From: Herbaspirillum sp. ASV7
GTDB lineage: Bacteria > Pseudomonadota > Gammaproteobacteria > Burkholderiales > Burkholderiaceae_D
Length of the DNA stretch: 64,000 nucleotides
Assembly: GCF_016429215.1 (NCBI RefSeq)
Contig: NZ_JAELUH010000011.1
Location: 1 to 64,000 of the forward strand
Direction: 5' to 3'
In this document: piece after piece, positions 1-10,691 of the stretch
Numbering within the stretch: position 1 is the stretch's first letter
Layout: each line of letters begins with the position of its first letter
The notes under the pieces: model-generated
What the model saw: the letters and a program-made list of their open reading frames with translations, nothing else
Told to the model about the DNA's origin: nothing
Database searches by the model: none
Translations under genes and position numbers: made by a program

Positions 1-1
1 C

Positions 2-166
2 GAATTCGGCGCGATCCTGGCCCTGCCTTCCGAGCGCGCGCGCCAACTGATTGAAAATGCATTTGAAGATGTGACCGACGATGAAATGAAGCTCATCGAT
101 TCCAAATACGATGAGCGCGCCAAGGCCCTGCAGGCCAAGGCATGGAGCGCAGTCGAAGGCCGCTGA
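2..166 (+). CDS. 3' end of an unassigned protein (partial)
   Basis: Frame 2 is open from the window edge for 54 codons to a TGA at 164-166, and its amino-acid composition looks coding. It begins [12 protein letters not shown] and ends WSAVEGR. By position upstream of infB one expects nusA, and a DERAKAL stretch weakly recalls the C-terminal helix-hairpin-helix repeats of NusA. The sequence does not end like the betaproteobacterial NusA C-termini I know, so I leave it unassigned. The gap to infB is 52 bp, consistent with co-transcription. Confidence 0.5.
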   Translation, partial: EFGAILALPSERARQLIENAFEDVTDDEMKLIDSKYDERAKALQAKAWSAVEGR

Positions 167-218
167 GAAGCGGTGCGTCTCCACATCATCTGCCGAGCCA
201 CATAGAAAAGAGGACTGA

Positions 219-3083
<2,865 letters not shown>

Positions 3084-3094
3084 AAAGGCAATAT

Positions 3095-3122
3095 GCCGGC
3101 GTATCCTGATGGATGCGCCGGC
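3095..3122 (+). terminator. Hairpin between infB and rbfA
   Basis: A perfect 7-bp stem, GCCGGCG at 3095-3101 and CGCCGGC at 3116-3122, with a 14-nt loop. No U-run follows directly; a T7 tract comes only at 3182-3190. It is more likely an mRNA processing or attenuating hairpin than a full terminator, because rbfA should be read from the same transcript. Confidence 0.35.
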
Positions 3123-3195
3123 TTCACTGGCAAGATCCGTCGCAGCAACGCGGGAATCCTCCCGCCAAGCCATCGACGGATTGTTTTTTTAAAGC

Positions 3196-3588
3196 ATGGC
3201 AAAACATAGCAAATCCATTCCCGGGCGCGGCTTGCGCGTGGCCGACCAGATCCAGCGCGATCTGTCGGAGTTGATCGCCTTCGAGCTGAAGGACCCGCGG
3301 GTGGGCATGATCACCATTACCGAAGTACAAGTCACGCCGGATTACGCGCACGCCAAGGTCTTCTTCACCACGCTGGTGGACAACCCGGATGCGATCAAGA
3401 ACACCCTGGCCGGACTGCGCAAGGCTGGCGGTTACCTGCGCACCCAGCTGGGTCGGCGCCTGACCATTCATACCTTGCCGGAATTGCATTTCGTGCACGA
3501 CAACTCGACTGCGCGCGGCATTGAAATGTCGCGCCTGATCGACGAGGCCAACGCCACCCGCGCCAAGGACTCGGACGACGAGGCCTGA
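3196..3588 (+). CDS. rbfA: 30S ribosome-binding factor RbfA
   Basis: Small KH-fold protein that binds immature 30S subunits near helix 1 of 16S rRNA during late assembly and cold adaptation. At 130 residues it matches the usual size. Family hallmarks include an N-terminal helix with [14 protein letters not shown], the [26 protein letters not shown] core split over two strands, and an ELHFVHDNS segment near the C-terminus. It lies between infB and truB, its conserved neighbours. The acidic tail (KDSDDEA) is short. Confidence 0.96.
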   Translation: MAKHSKSIPGRGLRVADQIQRDLSELIAFELKDPRVGMITITEVQVTPDYAHAKVFFTTLVDNPDAIKNTLAGLRKAGGYLRTQLGRRLTIHTLPELHFVHDNSTARGIEMSRLIDEANATRAKDSDDEA

Positions 3589-3686
3589 GCCAAGCGTCGG
3601 CTGCGACGTAGCATTGCAGCTTTCTTCATCCTCTTCGAACCGGTCTGCGCTCCCTTCATCGGGGCGTGAGGCCGGTCTTGCATTTC

Positions 3687-4700
3687 ATGGCTGACAACAT
3701 GACGGCGGACCCCGCGTCCGCTTCCCCCGAGAGCGCGCCGGAACAGGGCAAGCGCAGCAAGCGCGGCCAGCCCGCGCGTGCGCCACGTCCACCGCGCGTG
3801 CCGGTGCATGGCGTGCTGTTGCTGGACAAGCCGGTGGGCCTGTCCTCCAACGACGCGCTGATCCGTGCCAAGCGCATGCTCAACGCGCCCAAGGCGGGCC
3901 ATACCGGTACCCTGGACCCGTTCGCCACCGGCCTGCTGCCGTTGTGCTTCGGCGAAGCCACCAAGTTCTCGCAGGACCTGCTGGAGTCTGACAAGACCTA
4001 TGAAGCGCTCGTCCACCTGGGCGTGCGCACCGATACCGGTGACACCGAGGGCCAGGTCATCGCGCAGCATCCGGTCGAGGTGAGCGTGGCGCAGATCGAA
4101 GCGGCCATGGAGCCGTTCCGTGGCCCCATCCGCCAGGTACCGCCCATGCACTCGGCCTTGAAGCGTGACGGCAAGCCGCTGTACGAATATGCCCGCGCCG
4201 GCATCACGCTGGAGCGCGAAGCCCGCGACGTGACCATCCACGCCCTGGAATTGCTGGACTACCAGGCGCCGATGTTGCGTATTCGCGTCACTTGCAGCAA
4301 GGGCACCTATATCCGCGTGCTGGGTGAAGACCTGGGCGAAGCGCTGGGTTGTGGTGCCCACCTCAATGCGCTGCGCCGTACCGGCGTGGGCCCTTTGACG
4401 CTGGACGGCGCCGTGACGCTGGAGCAGTTCGACGCCGCCGGTGAGGTCGAGGCCCGCAAGGGCTTGTTGCTGCCGGTGGATGGCTTGCTGCGCAGCTTCC
4501 CCGCCGTCGAGCTCAGCGATGAGCTGGCGCGCCGTTTCCTGCACGGCCAGCGCCTGCCGCTGGGCAAGGAAGGCGTGGCCGTGCCGGAGCAGACCGGCCG
4601 CGTGCGGGTCTATCGCAGTTCGGACGCCGCCTTGCTGGGCACCGGTCTGTTGCAGGAATACGCCATCCTGGCGCCCGAGCGGTTGATCTCGACCGCCTGA
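3687..4700 (+). CDS. truB: tRNA pseudouridine(55) synthase TruB
   Basis: Makes pseudouridine 55 in the T-loop of elongator tRNAs. The catalytic motif GHTGTLDPFATG is present; the nucleophilic Asp is residue 77 counted from this start. The N-terminal LLLDKPVGLSSND motif and the KGTYIRVLGEDLG motif are typical of the family, and a PUA-like C-terminal domain follows. The first in-frame start is a GTG at 3666; I prefer the ATG at 3687 (337 residues), though neither has a strong ribosome site. The extra 25-35 N-terminal residues are Ala/Lys/Arg-rich and probably disordered. It lies downstream of rbfA and is probably co-transcribed. Confidence 0.95.
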   Translation: MADNMTADPASASPESAPEQGKRSKRGQPARAPRPPRVPVHGVLLLDKPVGLSSNDALIRAKRMLNAPKAGHTGTLDPFATGLLPLCFGEATKFSQDLLESDKTYEALVHLGVRTDTGDTEGQVIAQHPVEVSVAQIEAAMEPFRGPIRQVPPMHSALKRDGKPLYEYARAGITLEREARDVTIHALELLDYQAPMLRIRVTCSKGTYIRVLGEDLGEALGCGAHLNALRRTGVGPLTLDGAVTLEQFDAAGEVEARKGLLLPVDGLLRSFPAVELSDELARRFLHGQRLPLGKEGVAVPEQTGRVRVYRSSDAALLGTGLLQEYAILAPERLISTA

Positions 4701-4718
4701 GCCTCAGGGGCAGGCAAG

Positions 4719-4766
4719 CAGCTTGCGGGGCCGCTGGCAGCAGCACCACCAGAGGCCGGCAAGCTG
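4719..4766 (+). terminator. Possible truB terminator hairpin
   Basis: CAGCTTGC at 4719-4726 pairs with GCAAGCTG at 4759-4766, and GGCC at 4729-4732 can pair with GGCC at 4754-4757. A T6 run appears only about 14 nt further on. This could end the infB-truB transcript before the typA promoter. Confidence 0.35.
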
Positions 4767-4806
4767 TTGAAAATACAGGTTTTTTCAAAGTTCATGCGTC
4801 GCAACA

Positions 4807-4815
4807 TGCTATAAT
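4807..4815 (+). promoter_or_regulatory. Extended -10 promoter of typA
   Basis: TGCTATAAT combines a perfect -10 hexamer (4810-4815) with the TGn extension at 4807-4809. The nearest -35-like element, TTCAAA at 4784-4789, is 20 bp upstream and weak, as expected of an extended -10 promoter. Predicted transcription start is about 4822. This rules out the upstream in-frame ATG at 4814, which lies inside the -10, and supports translation from 4856. Confidence 0.7.
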
Positions 4816-4855
4816 GCGCGCCTTCCAAGAATCGGCATTCCAACCCACATTCACC

Positions 4856-6697
4856 ATGTCAAACAATATCCGCGCAATTCGCAATATCGCCATCATCGCC
4901 CACGTTGACCACGGCAAGACCACCCTGGTGGACCAGCTGCTGCGCCAGTCCGGTACCTTCCGCGACAACCAGCAAGTGGACAACCGCGTGATGGACTCCA
5001 ACGACATCGAAAAGGAACGCGGCATCACCATCCTGTCGAAGAACTGCGCGGTGGAGTACAAGGGCACCCACATCAACATCGTCGATACCCCGGGCCACGC
5101 CGACTTCGGCGGTGAGGTCGAGCGCGTGCTGTCGATGGTTGACTCGGTGCTGCTGCTGGTGGATGCCCAGGAAGGCCCGATGCCGCAGACCCGCTTCGTG
5201 ACCCGCAAGGCGCTGGCCCTGGGTCTGAAGCCGATCGTGGTCCTCAACAAGATCGACCGCCCGGGCGCACGTGCCGAGTGGGCCATCAACGCCACCTTCG
5301 AACTGTTCGACAAGCTGGGCGCCACCGAAGAACAGCTGGACTTCCCCGTGATCTACGCCTCGGGCCTGAACGGCTACGCCAGCTTGGATCCGGAAGCGCG
5401 CGACGGCAACATGGAGCCGCTGTTCGATGCCATCCTGAAGTACGTCCCGGCCCGCAAGGATGATCCGGACGCACCGTTGCAGCTGCAGATCACCTCGCTG
5501 GAATATTCGTCCTACGTCGGCAAGATCGGTGTCGGCCGCATCCTGGCCGGTCGCGTCAAGGGCGGTCAGGACGTGGTCTGGATGAACGGTCCCGAAGACA
5601 AGCCCACCAAGGCCCGCATCAACCAGGTGCTGACCTTCAAGGGTCTGGAGCGCGTGCTGGTGGACGAAGCCCTGGCCGGCGACATCGTGCTGATCAACGG
5701 TATCGAGGAAATCGGCATCGGCTCCACCATCTGCTCGCCGGATGCACCCAATGGCCTGCCGATGCTGAAGGTGGACGAACCGACCCTGACCATGAACTTC
5801 ATGGTCAACACCTCGCCGCTGGCTGGCCGCGAAGGCAAGTTCGTCACCACCCGCCAGATCCGCGACCGCCTGGAAAAGGAACTGAAGTCCAACATGGCCC
5901 TGCGCGTGGTGCAGGCCGAGAACGACGACTCGACCTACGAAGTGTCGGGCCGTGGCGAATTGCACCTGACCATCCTGATCGAAAACATGCGCCGTGAAGG
6001 CTTCGAGCTGGCCGTCTCGCGTCCGCGCGTGGTGTTCCGCATGGTGGATGGCGTTCGTGAAGAACCGTACGAAAACCTGACCGTCGACGTTGAAGAAACC
6101 CACCAGGGTGGCGTGATGGAAGAACTGGGCCGTCGTCGTGGCGACCTGCAGAACATGGAACCGGACGGCAAGGGCCGTGTGCGTCTGGAGTACCACATCC
6201 CGGCACGTGGCCTGATCGGCTTCCAGGGCGAATTCATGACCCTGACCCGCGGCACCGGCCTGATGAGCCACGTGTTCGACGACTACAAGCCGGTTGACAC
6301 CACCAAGGGCGAACTGGCCGGCCGTCGCAACGGCGTGCTGATCTCCCAGGATGATGGCGCTGCTGTCGCCTACGCACTGTGGAAGCTGCAGGATCGCGGC
6401 CGCATGTTCGTCAGCCACAACGACCCGGTGTATGAAGGCATGATCATCGGCATCCACTCGCGCGACAACGACCTGGTGGTCAACCCCATCAAGGGCAAGC
6501 AGCTCACCAACGTGCGTGCTTCCGGTACCGACGAAGCAGTGCGCCTGGTGCCGCCCATCGAGCTGTCGCTGGAATACGCGGTGGAATTCATCGAGGACGA
6601 CGAGCTGGTCGAAGTCACCCCGAAGAGCATCCGCCTGCGCAAGCGTCACCTGAAGGAACATGAGCGCAAGAAGGCTTCGCGCGAAGAGTCCATCTGA
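4856..6697 (+). CDS. typA: Ribosome-associated GTPase TypA/BipA
   Basis: Translational GTPase of the EF-G/LepA superfamily that acts on 70S/50S particles in ribosome assembly and stress or low-temperature growth. At 613 residues it has G1 AHVDHGKTT (15-23), the switch motif ERGITI, G3 DTPGHADF (from 77) and NKID, then EF-G-like domains II, III and V and the BipA C-terminal region ending HLKEHERKK. The ATG at 4856 was chosen because the upstream ATG overlaps the -10 element. It has its own promoter and appears monocistronic: the next 580 bp hold no gene and an intrinsic terminator follows. Confidence 0.98.
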   Translation: MSNNIRAIRNIAIIAHVDHGKTTLVDQLLRQSGTFRDNQQVDNRVMDSNDIEKERGITILSKNCAVEYKGTHINIVDTPGHADFGGEVERVLSMVDSVLLLVDAQEGPMPQTRFVTRKALALGLKPIVVLNKIDRPGARAEWAINATFELFDKLGATEEQLDFPVIYASGLNGYASLDPEARDGNMEPLFDAILKYVPARKDDPDAPLQLQITSLEYSSYVGKIGVGRILAGRVKGGQDVVWMNGPEDKPTKARINQVLTFKGLERVLVDEALAGDIVLINGIEEIGIGSTICSPDAPNGLPMLKVDEPTLTMNFMVNTSPLAGREGKFVTTRQIRDRLEKELKSNMALRVVQAENDDSTYEVSGRGELHLTILIENMRREGFELAVSRPRVVFRMVDGVREEPYENLTVDVEETHQGGVMEELGRRRGDLQNMEPDGKGRVRLEYHIPARGLIGFQGEFMTLTRGTGLMSHVFDDYKPVDTTKGELAGRRNGVLISQDDGAAVAYALWKLQDRGRMFVSHNDPVYEGMIIGIHSRDNDLVVNPIKGKQLTNVRASGTDEAVRLVPPIELSLEYAVEFIEDDELVEVTPKSIRLRKRHLKEHERKKASREESI

Positions 6698-6750
6698 TGC
6701 GGAAAGGGCGGGCCTGCTTGCATGGATCGCCCGGGGGACAGCTTGCTACT

Positions 6751-6792
6751 TTGTGCTGATATCTATTTTGTGAATAACTGATATCAGCACAA
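6751..6792. repeat. 13-bp perfect inverted repeat downstream of typA
   Basis: TTGTGCTGATATC at 6751-6763 and GATATCAGCACAA at 6780-6792 are perfect complements with a 16-nt AT-rich spacer. No U-run follows, so it is not a standard terminator. It lies just upstream of the candidate small-RNA promoter and could be an operator or an mRNA 3'-end hairpin for typA. Confidence 0.7.
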
Positions 6793-6797
6793 TAAAG

Positions 6798-6826
6798 CAG
6801 ACAGTAATGATGCAGTGCCATATAGT
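6798..6826 (+). promoter_or_regulatory. Candidate sigma70 promoter of small RNA
   Basis: CAGACA (6798-6803, 4 of 6 to consensus) is spaced 17 bp from TATAGT (6821-6826, 5 of 6). Predicted start is about 6833, 68 nt before the end of the downstream terminator. A weaker alternative is TTGTGA (6768-6773) with AATAAA (6791-6796), whose spacer is covered by the 13-bp dyad. Confidence 0.4.
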
Positions 6827-6832
6827 TACACC

Positions 6833-6900
6833 TGTCTCCTCCAATTTCCTCCTAAAGAATTGGATTCAAGCCCGCAACTCCGGTTGTGGGCTTTTTTTTT
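6833..6900 (+). ncRNA. Candidate small RNA with two anti-SD motifs
   Basis: A likely 68-nt transcript with promoter-like hexamers upstream and a strong intrinsic terminator at its end. It starts with TCTCCTCC (6835-6842). A hairpin follows, CCAATT (6841-6846) with AATTGG (6858-6863), whose 11-nt loop exposes TCCTCC (6847-6852). Both motifs are complementary to GGAGGA-type Shine-Dalgarno sequences, an architecture known from anti-SD small RNAs in other Proteobacteria. The terminator hairpin with nine Ts could serve Hfq binding. No open frame of note fits inside. The ends are predicted, not measured. Confidence 0.45.
6869..6900 (+). terminator. Intrinsic terminator
   Basis: AGCCCGCAAC (6869-6878) pairs with GTTGTGGGCT (6883-6892), with one G-U pair and a TCCG tetraloop, followed by nine Ts to 6900. 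It ends the candidate small RNA and any typA read-through. Confidence 0.9.
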
Positions 6901-7021
6901 GCCGTTTCCGTCGGGAACGGCTCGGGGCGGCAAGCCGCGTCAAATCGGCCATCCCCTCCATCCTGCTCGCGCCGCGTTGTTGATGGGGATCAATTGCCGG
7001 GCTGGTAATGTGCAGATGTTG

Positions 7022-7046
7022 GCAATGCGCAATAATTGTGCATTGC
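7022..7046. promoter_or_regulatory. 25-bp near-perfect palindrome, possible operator
   Basis: GCAATGCGCAAT and ATTGTGCATTGC flank a single A, with one mismatch in 12 pairs. A one-base centre cannot form a stable RNA hairpin tip, so this looks like a protein-binding DNA site. It lies about 55 bp upstream of a TATAAA -10-like element (7090-7095). I cannot assign a regulator family. Confidence 0.5.
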
Positions 7047-7099
7047 GAAATGACGGCTGCCGTTTTGTGGTGCAGAATCGTGTCCGCTGTATAAAAATC

Positions 7100-7164
7100 C
7101 TATCTCGCAGAGGATAGAGGGGACACCAGCCCGCAACGCGCAAGCCTTGCGGGCTTTCTATTTT
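7100..7164 (+). ncRNA. Weak candidate for a second small RNA
   Basis: TATAAA at 7090-7095 with TTGTGG 19 bp upstream (7065-7070) could start a transcript near 7102. The sequence contains a CTATC/GATAG hairpin (7100-7117), an AGGGGA stretch, and a terminator hairpin whose 5' arm repeats the AGCCCGCAA of the upstream unit. The support is only motif-level; the element may equally be a leader or terminator before dusA. Confidence 0.22.
7128..7164 (+). terminator. Intrinsic terminator upstream of dusA
   Basis: AGCCCGCAA (7128-7136) pairs perfectly with TTGCGGGCT (7147-7155) around a 10-nt loop. The tail TTTCTATTTT follows. Confidence 0.7.
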
Positions 7165-7280
7165 GCACCGCAGGCCGCGCCGACAGCCTTGCGATGCCCG
7201 GCGCGATCACCGACACTGCCTCGGAAGGCCCGCTCCCGGACGCGAAACCGAACACCTTGATTGAAACACCCGCTTAGCCC

Positions 7281-8294
7281 ATGAAGAAAGCCCTGCCCCC
7301 GCGCACACTGAGCGTTGCCCCCATGATGGACTGGACCGACCGCCATTGCCGCGTCTTCCATCGCCAGATCACGCGCCACACCTGGCTCTACACCGAGATG
7401 GTGACGACCGGGGCGCTGCTGCATGGGGATGTGCCGCGTCACCTCGATTTCGACGAGCAGGAACACCCGGTGGCACTGCAGCTAGGCGGCAGCGAGCCGG
7501 CCGACCTGGCCCATAGCGCCAAGCTGGGCGAGCGGTGGGGCTACGACGAGATCAACCTGAATTGCGGCTGTCCCTCCGAGCGCGTGCAGAAGGGCGCCTT
7601 TGGCGCCTGCCTGATGGGCGAGCCGGCGCTGGTGGCCGATTGCGTCAAGGCCATGCGCGATGCGGTGTCCATCGATGTCACCGTCAAGCATCGTATCGGC
7701 ATCGACCAGGTCGAGTCCTACGACTTCGTGCGCGACTTCGTCGGCCAGATCGCCGAGGCGGGTTGCCATACCTTCATCGTCCATGCCCGCAATGCCATCC
7801 TCAAGGGCTTGAGCCCTAAGGAAAACCGCGAGATCCCGCCGCTGAAGTACCACTATGCCTACCAGCTGAAGAAGGACTTCCCCAGCCTGGAAATCCTGAT
7901 CAACGGCGGCATCAAGACCGTGGCCGAGATCGATGAGCATTTGCAGCATGTCGACGGCGTCATGCTGGGCCGTGAGGCCTATCACAATCCCTACCTGATG
8001 GCCGGCTTCGATGCCCGCTACTATGCCGGCCTGGAGGGCGGCCTGCAGCCGAGCCGGGATGAGGTGATCGCCGCCATGTTGCCTTACATCAAGCGCCAGC
8101 TGGAATTGCATGGCGACAATGGACGCGGCCTGCGCTTGAACAGCATCACCCGCCACATGCTGGGCCTGCTGGCCGGCATGCCCGGCGCACGCGCCTTCCG
8201 CCAGACCCTGTCGGACTCCAAGCGACTGGCGCTGGGTGACCCGGCCCTGCTGCTGGAAGCGCTGGAGCGCACCCGGGCGCTGCAGCACGCGTAA
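7281..8294 (+). CDS. dusA: tRNA-dihydrouridine(20/20a) synthase DusA
   Basis: FMN enzyme that reduces uridine 20/20a in the D-loop of tRNA using NADPH. The 337-residue protein carries the DusA signature SVAPMMDWTDRHCR near the N-terminus and LNCGCPSERVQKGAFGACLM, in which Cys97 (GCP) is the expected active-site cysteine. It also has VKHRIGID and the HARNAILKGLSPKENR segment typical of DusA rather than DusB or DusC. The TIM-barrel FMN site INGGI is followed by VMLGREAY and a C-terminal helical domain. It begins at ATG 7281 after a terminator, so it probably starts a new transcript. Confidence 0.93.
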   Translation: MKKALPPRTLSVAPMMDWTDRHCRVFHRQITRHTWLYTEMVTTGALLHGDVPRHLDFDEQEHPVALQLGGSEPADLAHSAKLGERWGYDEINLNCGCPSERVQKGAFGACLMGEPALVADCVKAMRDAVSIDVTVKHRIGIDQVESYDFVRDFVGQIAEAGCHTFIVHARNAILKGLSPKENREIPPLKYHYAYQLKKDFPSLEILINGGIKTVAEIDEHLQHVDGVMLGREAYHNPYLMAGFDARYYAGLEGGLQPSRDEVIAAMLPYIKRQLELHGDNGRGLRLNSITRHMLGLLAGMPGARAFRQTLSDSKRLALGDPALLLEALERTRALQHA

Positions 8295-8306
8295 TTGCGC
8301 AACGGA

Positions 8307-8339
8307 GGAACCCCGCAATCCTTTAAAATAGCGGGTTCC
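8307..8339 (+). promoter_or_regulatory. Hairpin in the ribBX leader
   Basis: GGAACCCCGC (8307-8316) can pair with GCGGGTTCC (8331-8339), leaving one bulged base. The 14-nt loop holds TTTAAAAT, a possible -10. Only 66 bp separate dusA from ribBX, too little for an FMN riboswitch, and I see no RFN-type conserved boxes. Confidence 0.3.
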
Positions 8340-8360
8340 AATTGGGAAAAGAGCTCGAAT

Positions 8361-9482
8361 ATGCCACTTGCAACAACTGAAGAAATCGTCGCCGAACTCC
8401 GTGCCGGTCGCATGGTGATCCTGGTCGACGAAGAAGACCGCGAAAACGAGGGTGACCTGGTCCTGGCCACCGATTTCGTCACGCCTGAGGCCATCAACTT
8501 CATGGTCACCCACGCGCGTGGCCTGGTGTGCCTGACGCTGACTGAAGAGCATGTGGACCAGCTCGACCTGCCGCTCATGGCCACGCGCAACGGCACGGCC
8601 TACGGTACCAATTTCACCGTCTCCATCGAAGCCGCCGAAGGCGTCACCACCGGCATCTCGGCGGCCGACCGCGCCCGCACCATCCAGGTGGCCGCCTCCA
8701 AGGGCGCCAAGCCGTCGGATCTGGTGCAACCGGGCCATATCTTCCCGCTGCGCGCCCAGAAGGGCGGTGTGCTCATGCGTGCCGGTCATACCGAAGCCGG
8801 TTGCGACCTGACCGCCATGGCCGGCCTGACGCCGGCCTCGGTCATCTGCGAAATCCTCAAGGAAGACGGCACCATGGCGCGCCTGCCGGACCTGCTGGAG
8901 TTCGCCGAGAAGCACCAGCTGAAGATCGGCACCATCGCCGATCTGATCCATTACCGCAGCCGCAACGAGAGCATCATCGAACGCGTGGCCGAGCGCGAGA
9001 TGCAGACCGCCCACGGTGCCTTCAAGGTCATCGCCTACCGCGACACGCCCTCGGGTGGCGCCCACCTGGCGCTGGTACGCGGCGATATCCAGCCCGGCCA
9101 GGAAACCCTGGTGCGGGTGCACCAGCCGGTCTCCATCCTGGACCTGCTGGACGCCGGTGCCACCACCCACTCGTGGAACCTGGCCGCAGCCATGCAGGCG
9201 GTCCAGGAAGCGCAAAGCGGCGTGATCGTGCTGCTCAATTGCGAGGAATCGGCCCAGCAGATGTTCGACCAGTTCGGCGCCCTGAACAAGGTCGGCACGC
9301 CCGACGCGGCCAAGCCCACCCGCGCCGATCGCATGGACCTGCGTACCTACGGCATTGGCGCCCAGATCCTCAAGGATATCGGCGTGTGCAAGATGAAGCT
9401 GTTGGCCAGCCCGCGCAAGATGCCGTCGATGGCCGGCTTCCAGCTGGAAGTCACCGGCTACCAGACCCGGGCAGCCGTTTGA
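8361..9482 (+). CDS. ribB: 3,4-dihydroxy-2-butanone 4-phosphate synthase with degenerate GTP cyclohydrolase II-like domain (RibBX)
   Basis: The N-terminal half (about 1-205) is a complete RibB, converting ribulose 5-phosphate to the C4 unit of riboflavin. It has [30 protein letters not shown] and the GHIFPLRA...RAGHTEA catalytic segments. The C-terminal half aligns in fold with RibA but lacks its zinc motif: where GTP cyclohydrolase II has three cysteines after RVHSE, this protein reads [15 protein letters not shown]. It is therefore unlikely to hydrolyse GTP; such RibBX hybrids are known in beta- and gammaproteobacteria. The ATG at 8361 is chosen because earlier in-frame codons precede a hairpin and resemble no RibB. 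ribH follows 58 bp downstream. Confidence 0.92.
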   Translation: MPLATTEEIVAELRAGRMVILVDEEDRENEGDLVLATDFVTPEAINFMVTHARGLVCLTLTEEHVDQLDLPLMATRNGTAYGTNFTVSIEAAEGVTTGISAADRARTIQVAASKGAKPSDLVQPGHIFPLRAQKGGVLMRAGHTEAGCDLTAMAGLTPASVICEILKEDGTMARLPDLLEFAEKHQLKIGTIADLIHYRSRNESIIERVAEREMQTAHGAFKVIAYRDTPSGGAHLALVRGDIQPGQETLVRVHQPVSILDLLDAGATTHSWNLAAAMQAVQEAQSGVIVLLNCEESAQQMFDQFGALNKVGTPDAAKPTRADRMDLRTYGIGAQILKDIGVCKMKLLASPRKMPSMAGFQLEVTGYQTRAAV

Positions 9483-9540
9483 AGAACCCCGAGCAAGTGC
9501 AACCGCATTACGCAAGTCAACCTATCGAGAAGGAACAGCC

Positions 9541-10026
9541 ATGACCATTGGAACCTATGAAGCAGACCTGAATGGCGAAAGCTTGCGCATCGGCATCGTG
9601 CAGGCGCGTTTCAACGAAGACGTCTGCCACGGCCTGCTGGCGGCCTGCCTGGCCGAACTGAAGCACCTGGGGGTGTCCGACGAGGATATCCTGCACGTGA
9701 CCGTGCCCGGTGCCCTGGAAATCCCGCTGGCCCTGCAGAAGATGGCCGAGACCGAGCAGTTCGATGCTCTGATCGCGCTGGGCGCGGTCATCCGTGGCGA
9801 GACCTATCACTTCGAGCTGGTCTCCAATGAATCGGGCGCGGGCATCACCCGTATCGGCCTGGACTTCGGCGTGCCCATCGCCAACGCCGTGCTGACCACC
9901 GAGAACGACGAGCAGGCCGAAGCCCGCATGGCCGAGAAGGGCGCCGATGCGGCGCGCGTGGCCGTGGAAATGGCCAACCTGGCCATCGTCCTGGAAGAAC
10001 TCGGCCAGGCCACCGAAGAAGAATAA
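9541..10026 (+). CDS. ribH: 6,7-dimethyl-8-ribityllumazine synthase
   Basis: Condenses 5-amino-6-ribitylaminouracil with dihydroxybutanone phosphate, the penultimate riboflavin step. The 161-residue length is typical. Diagnostic segments are ARFNEDVC (substrate loop), [12 protein letters not shown] and [18 protein letters not shown], which holds the catalytic His. The RBS GAAGGAACAGCC precedes ATG 9541. It directly follows the RibB part of the same pathway, and nusB follows, a very common ribH-nusB pairing. Confidence 0.97.
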   Translation: MTIGTYEADLNGESLRIGIVQARFNEDVCHGLLAACLAELKHLGVSDEDILHVTVPGALEIPLALQKMAETEQFDALIALGAVIRGETYHFELVSNESGAGITRIGLDFGVPIANAVLTTENDEQAEARMAEKGADAARVAVEMANLAIVLEELGQATEEE

Positions 10027-10035
10027 GCCGCCCTG

Positions 10036-10068
10036 CGCCGCACCGGGAGATCGTTTCCCGGTGCGGCG
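10036..10068 (+). terminator. 13-bp perfect hairpin between ribH and nusB
   Basis: CGCCGCACCGGGA (10036-10048) and TCCCGGTGCGGCG (10056-10068) flank a 7-nt loop. No U-run follows. It could attenuate read-through or protect the rib mRNA 3' end. Confidence 0.5.
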
Positions 10069-10123
10069 GCGGCAGTCCCGTAGTTTCAAGTCATAGTCAT
10101 TCAAGGCCCAGGCCGTATCCATC

Positions 10124-10591
10124 ATGTCGAACAAATCTCAACACGCCAATTCGAACAAGAACCGCACCCCGCGCCACCGCGCACGCGAGTTCGCGTTGCA
10201 GGGCTTGTACCAGTGGCTGCTCAACCACGAAGATGCGGGCGCCATCGAAGCCCATATCCGCGAGGCCCACGGTTTCGACAAGGCTGACGCCGAGCACTTC
10301 GATACCCTGCTGACCGGCGCCATCCGCGATGCCGAGGCGCTGCGCGCCGGCCTCTCGCCGCTGATCGACCGCCCCATCAAGGAGCTCTCGCCGGTGGAGC
10401 ACGCGGCCCTGCTCATCGGTGCCTACGAGCTGCAGAACCACATCGAGATCCCCTACAAGGTCGTCATCAACGAAGCCGTGGAGCTGACCAAGTCCTTCGG
10501 CGGTATCGACGGCCACAAGTACGTCAATGGCGTGCTGGACCGTTTTGCGGCGCAAGTGCGCAGCACCGAAGTGGAAGCCGGTCGTCGCTGA
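10124..10591 (+). CDS. nusB: Transcription antitermination factor NusB
   Basis: All-helical protein that, with NusE (S10), binds boxA RNA in rRNA leaders and in antitermination complexes. The 155-residue protein shows [18 protein letters not shown] at the N-terminus, the [15 protein letters not shown] core, and [31 protein letters not shown], the most conserved NusB stretch. It follows ribH by about 100 bp with a strong hairpin between them, so its level may be set separately from ribH. Confidence 0.96.
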   Translation: MSNKSQHANSNKNRTPRHRAREFALQGLYQWLLNHEDAGAIEAHIREAHGFDKADAEHFDTLLTGAIRDAEALRAGLSPLIDRPIKELSPVEHAALLIGAYELQNHIEIPYKVVINEAVELTKSFGGIDGHKYVNGVLDRFAAQVRSTEVEAGRR

Positions 10592-10691
10592 TCGCTCCTT
10601 CGCTCGGGCTGACCATTGCGGCGCTCCGGGTAGGTACCGTCTTTCTTGTCGCCCCGTTGTCCACGTTGTCCCTGTTGTCCGGAATTAGCGC

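Noticed and set aside
6815-7117. 100-codon frame downstream of typA
   Set aside because: Runs straight through a strong intrinsic terminator and a palindrome, and has no ribosome site.
8295-8360. Possible FMN riboswitch before ribBX
   Set aside because: Only 66 bp are available and none of the conserved RFN boxes is present; only a simple hairpin is seen.
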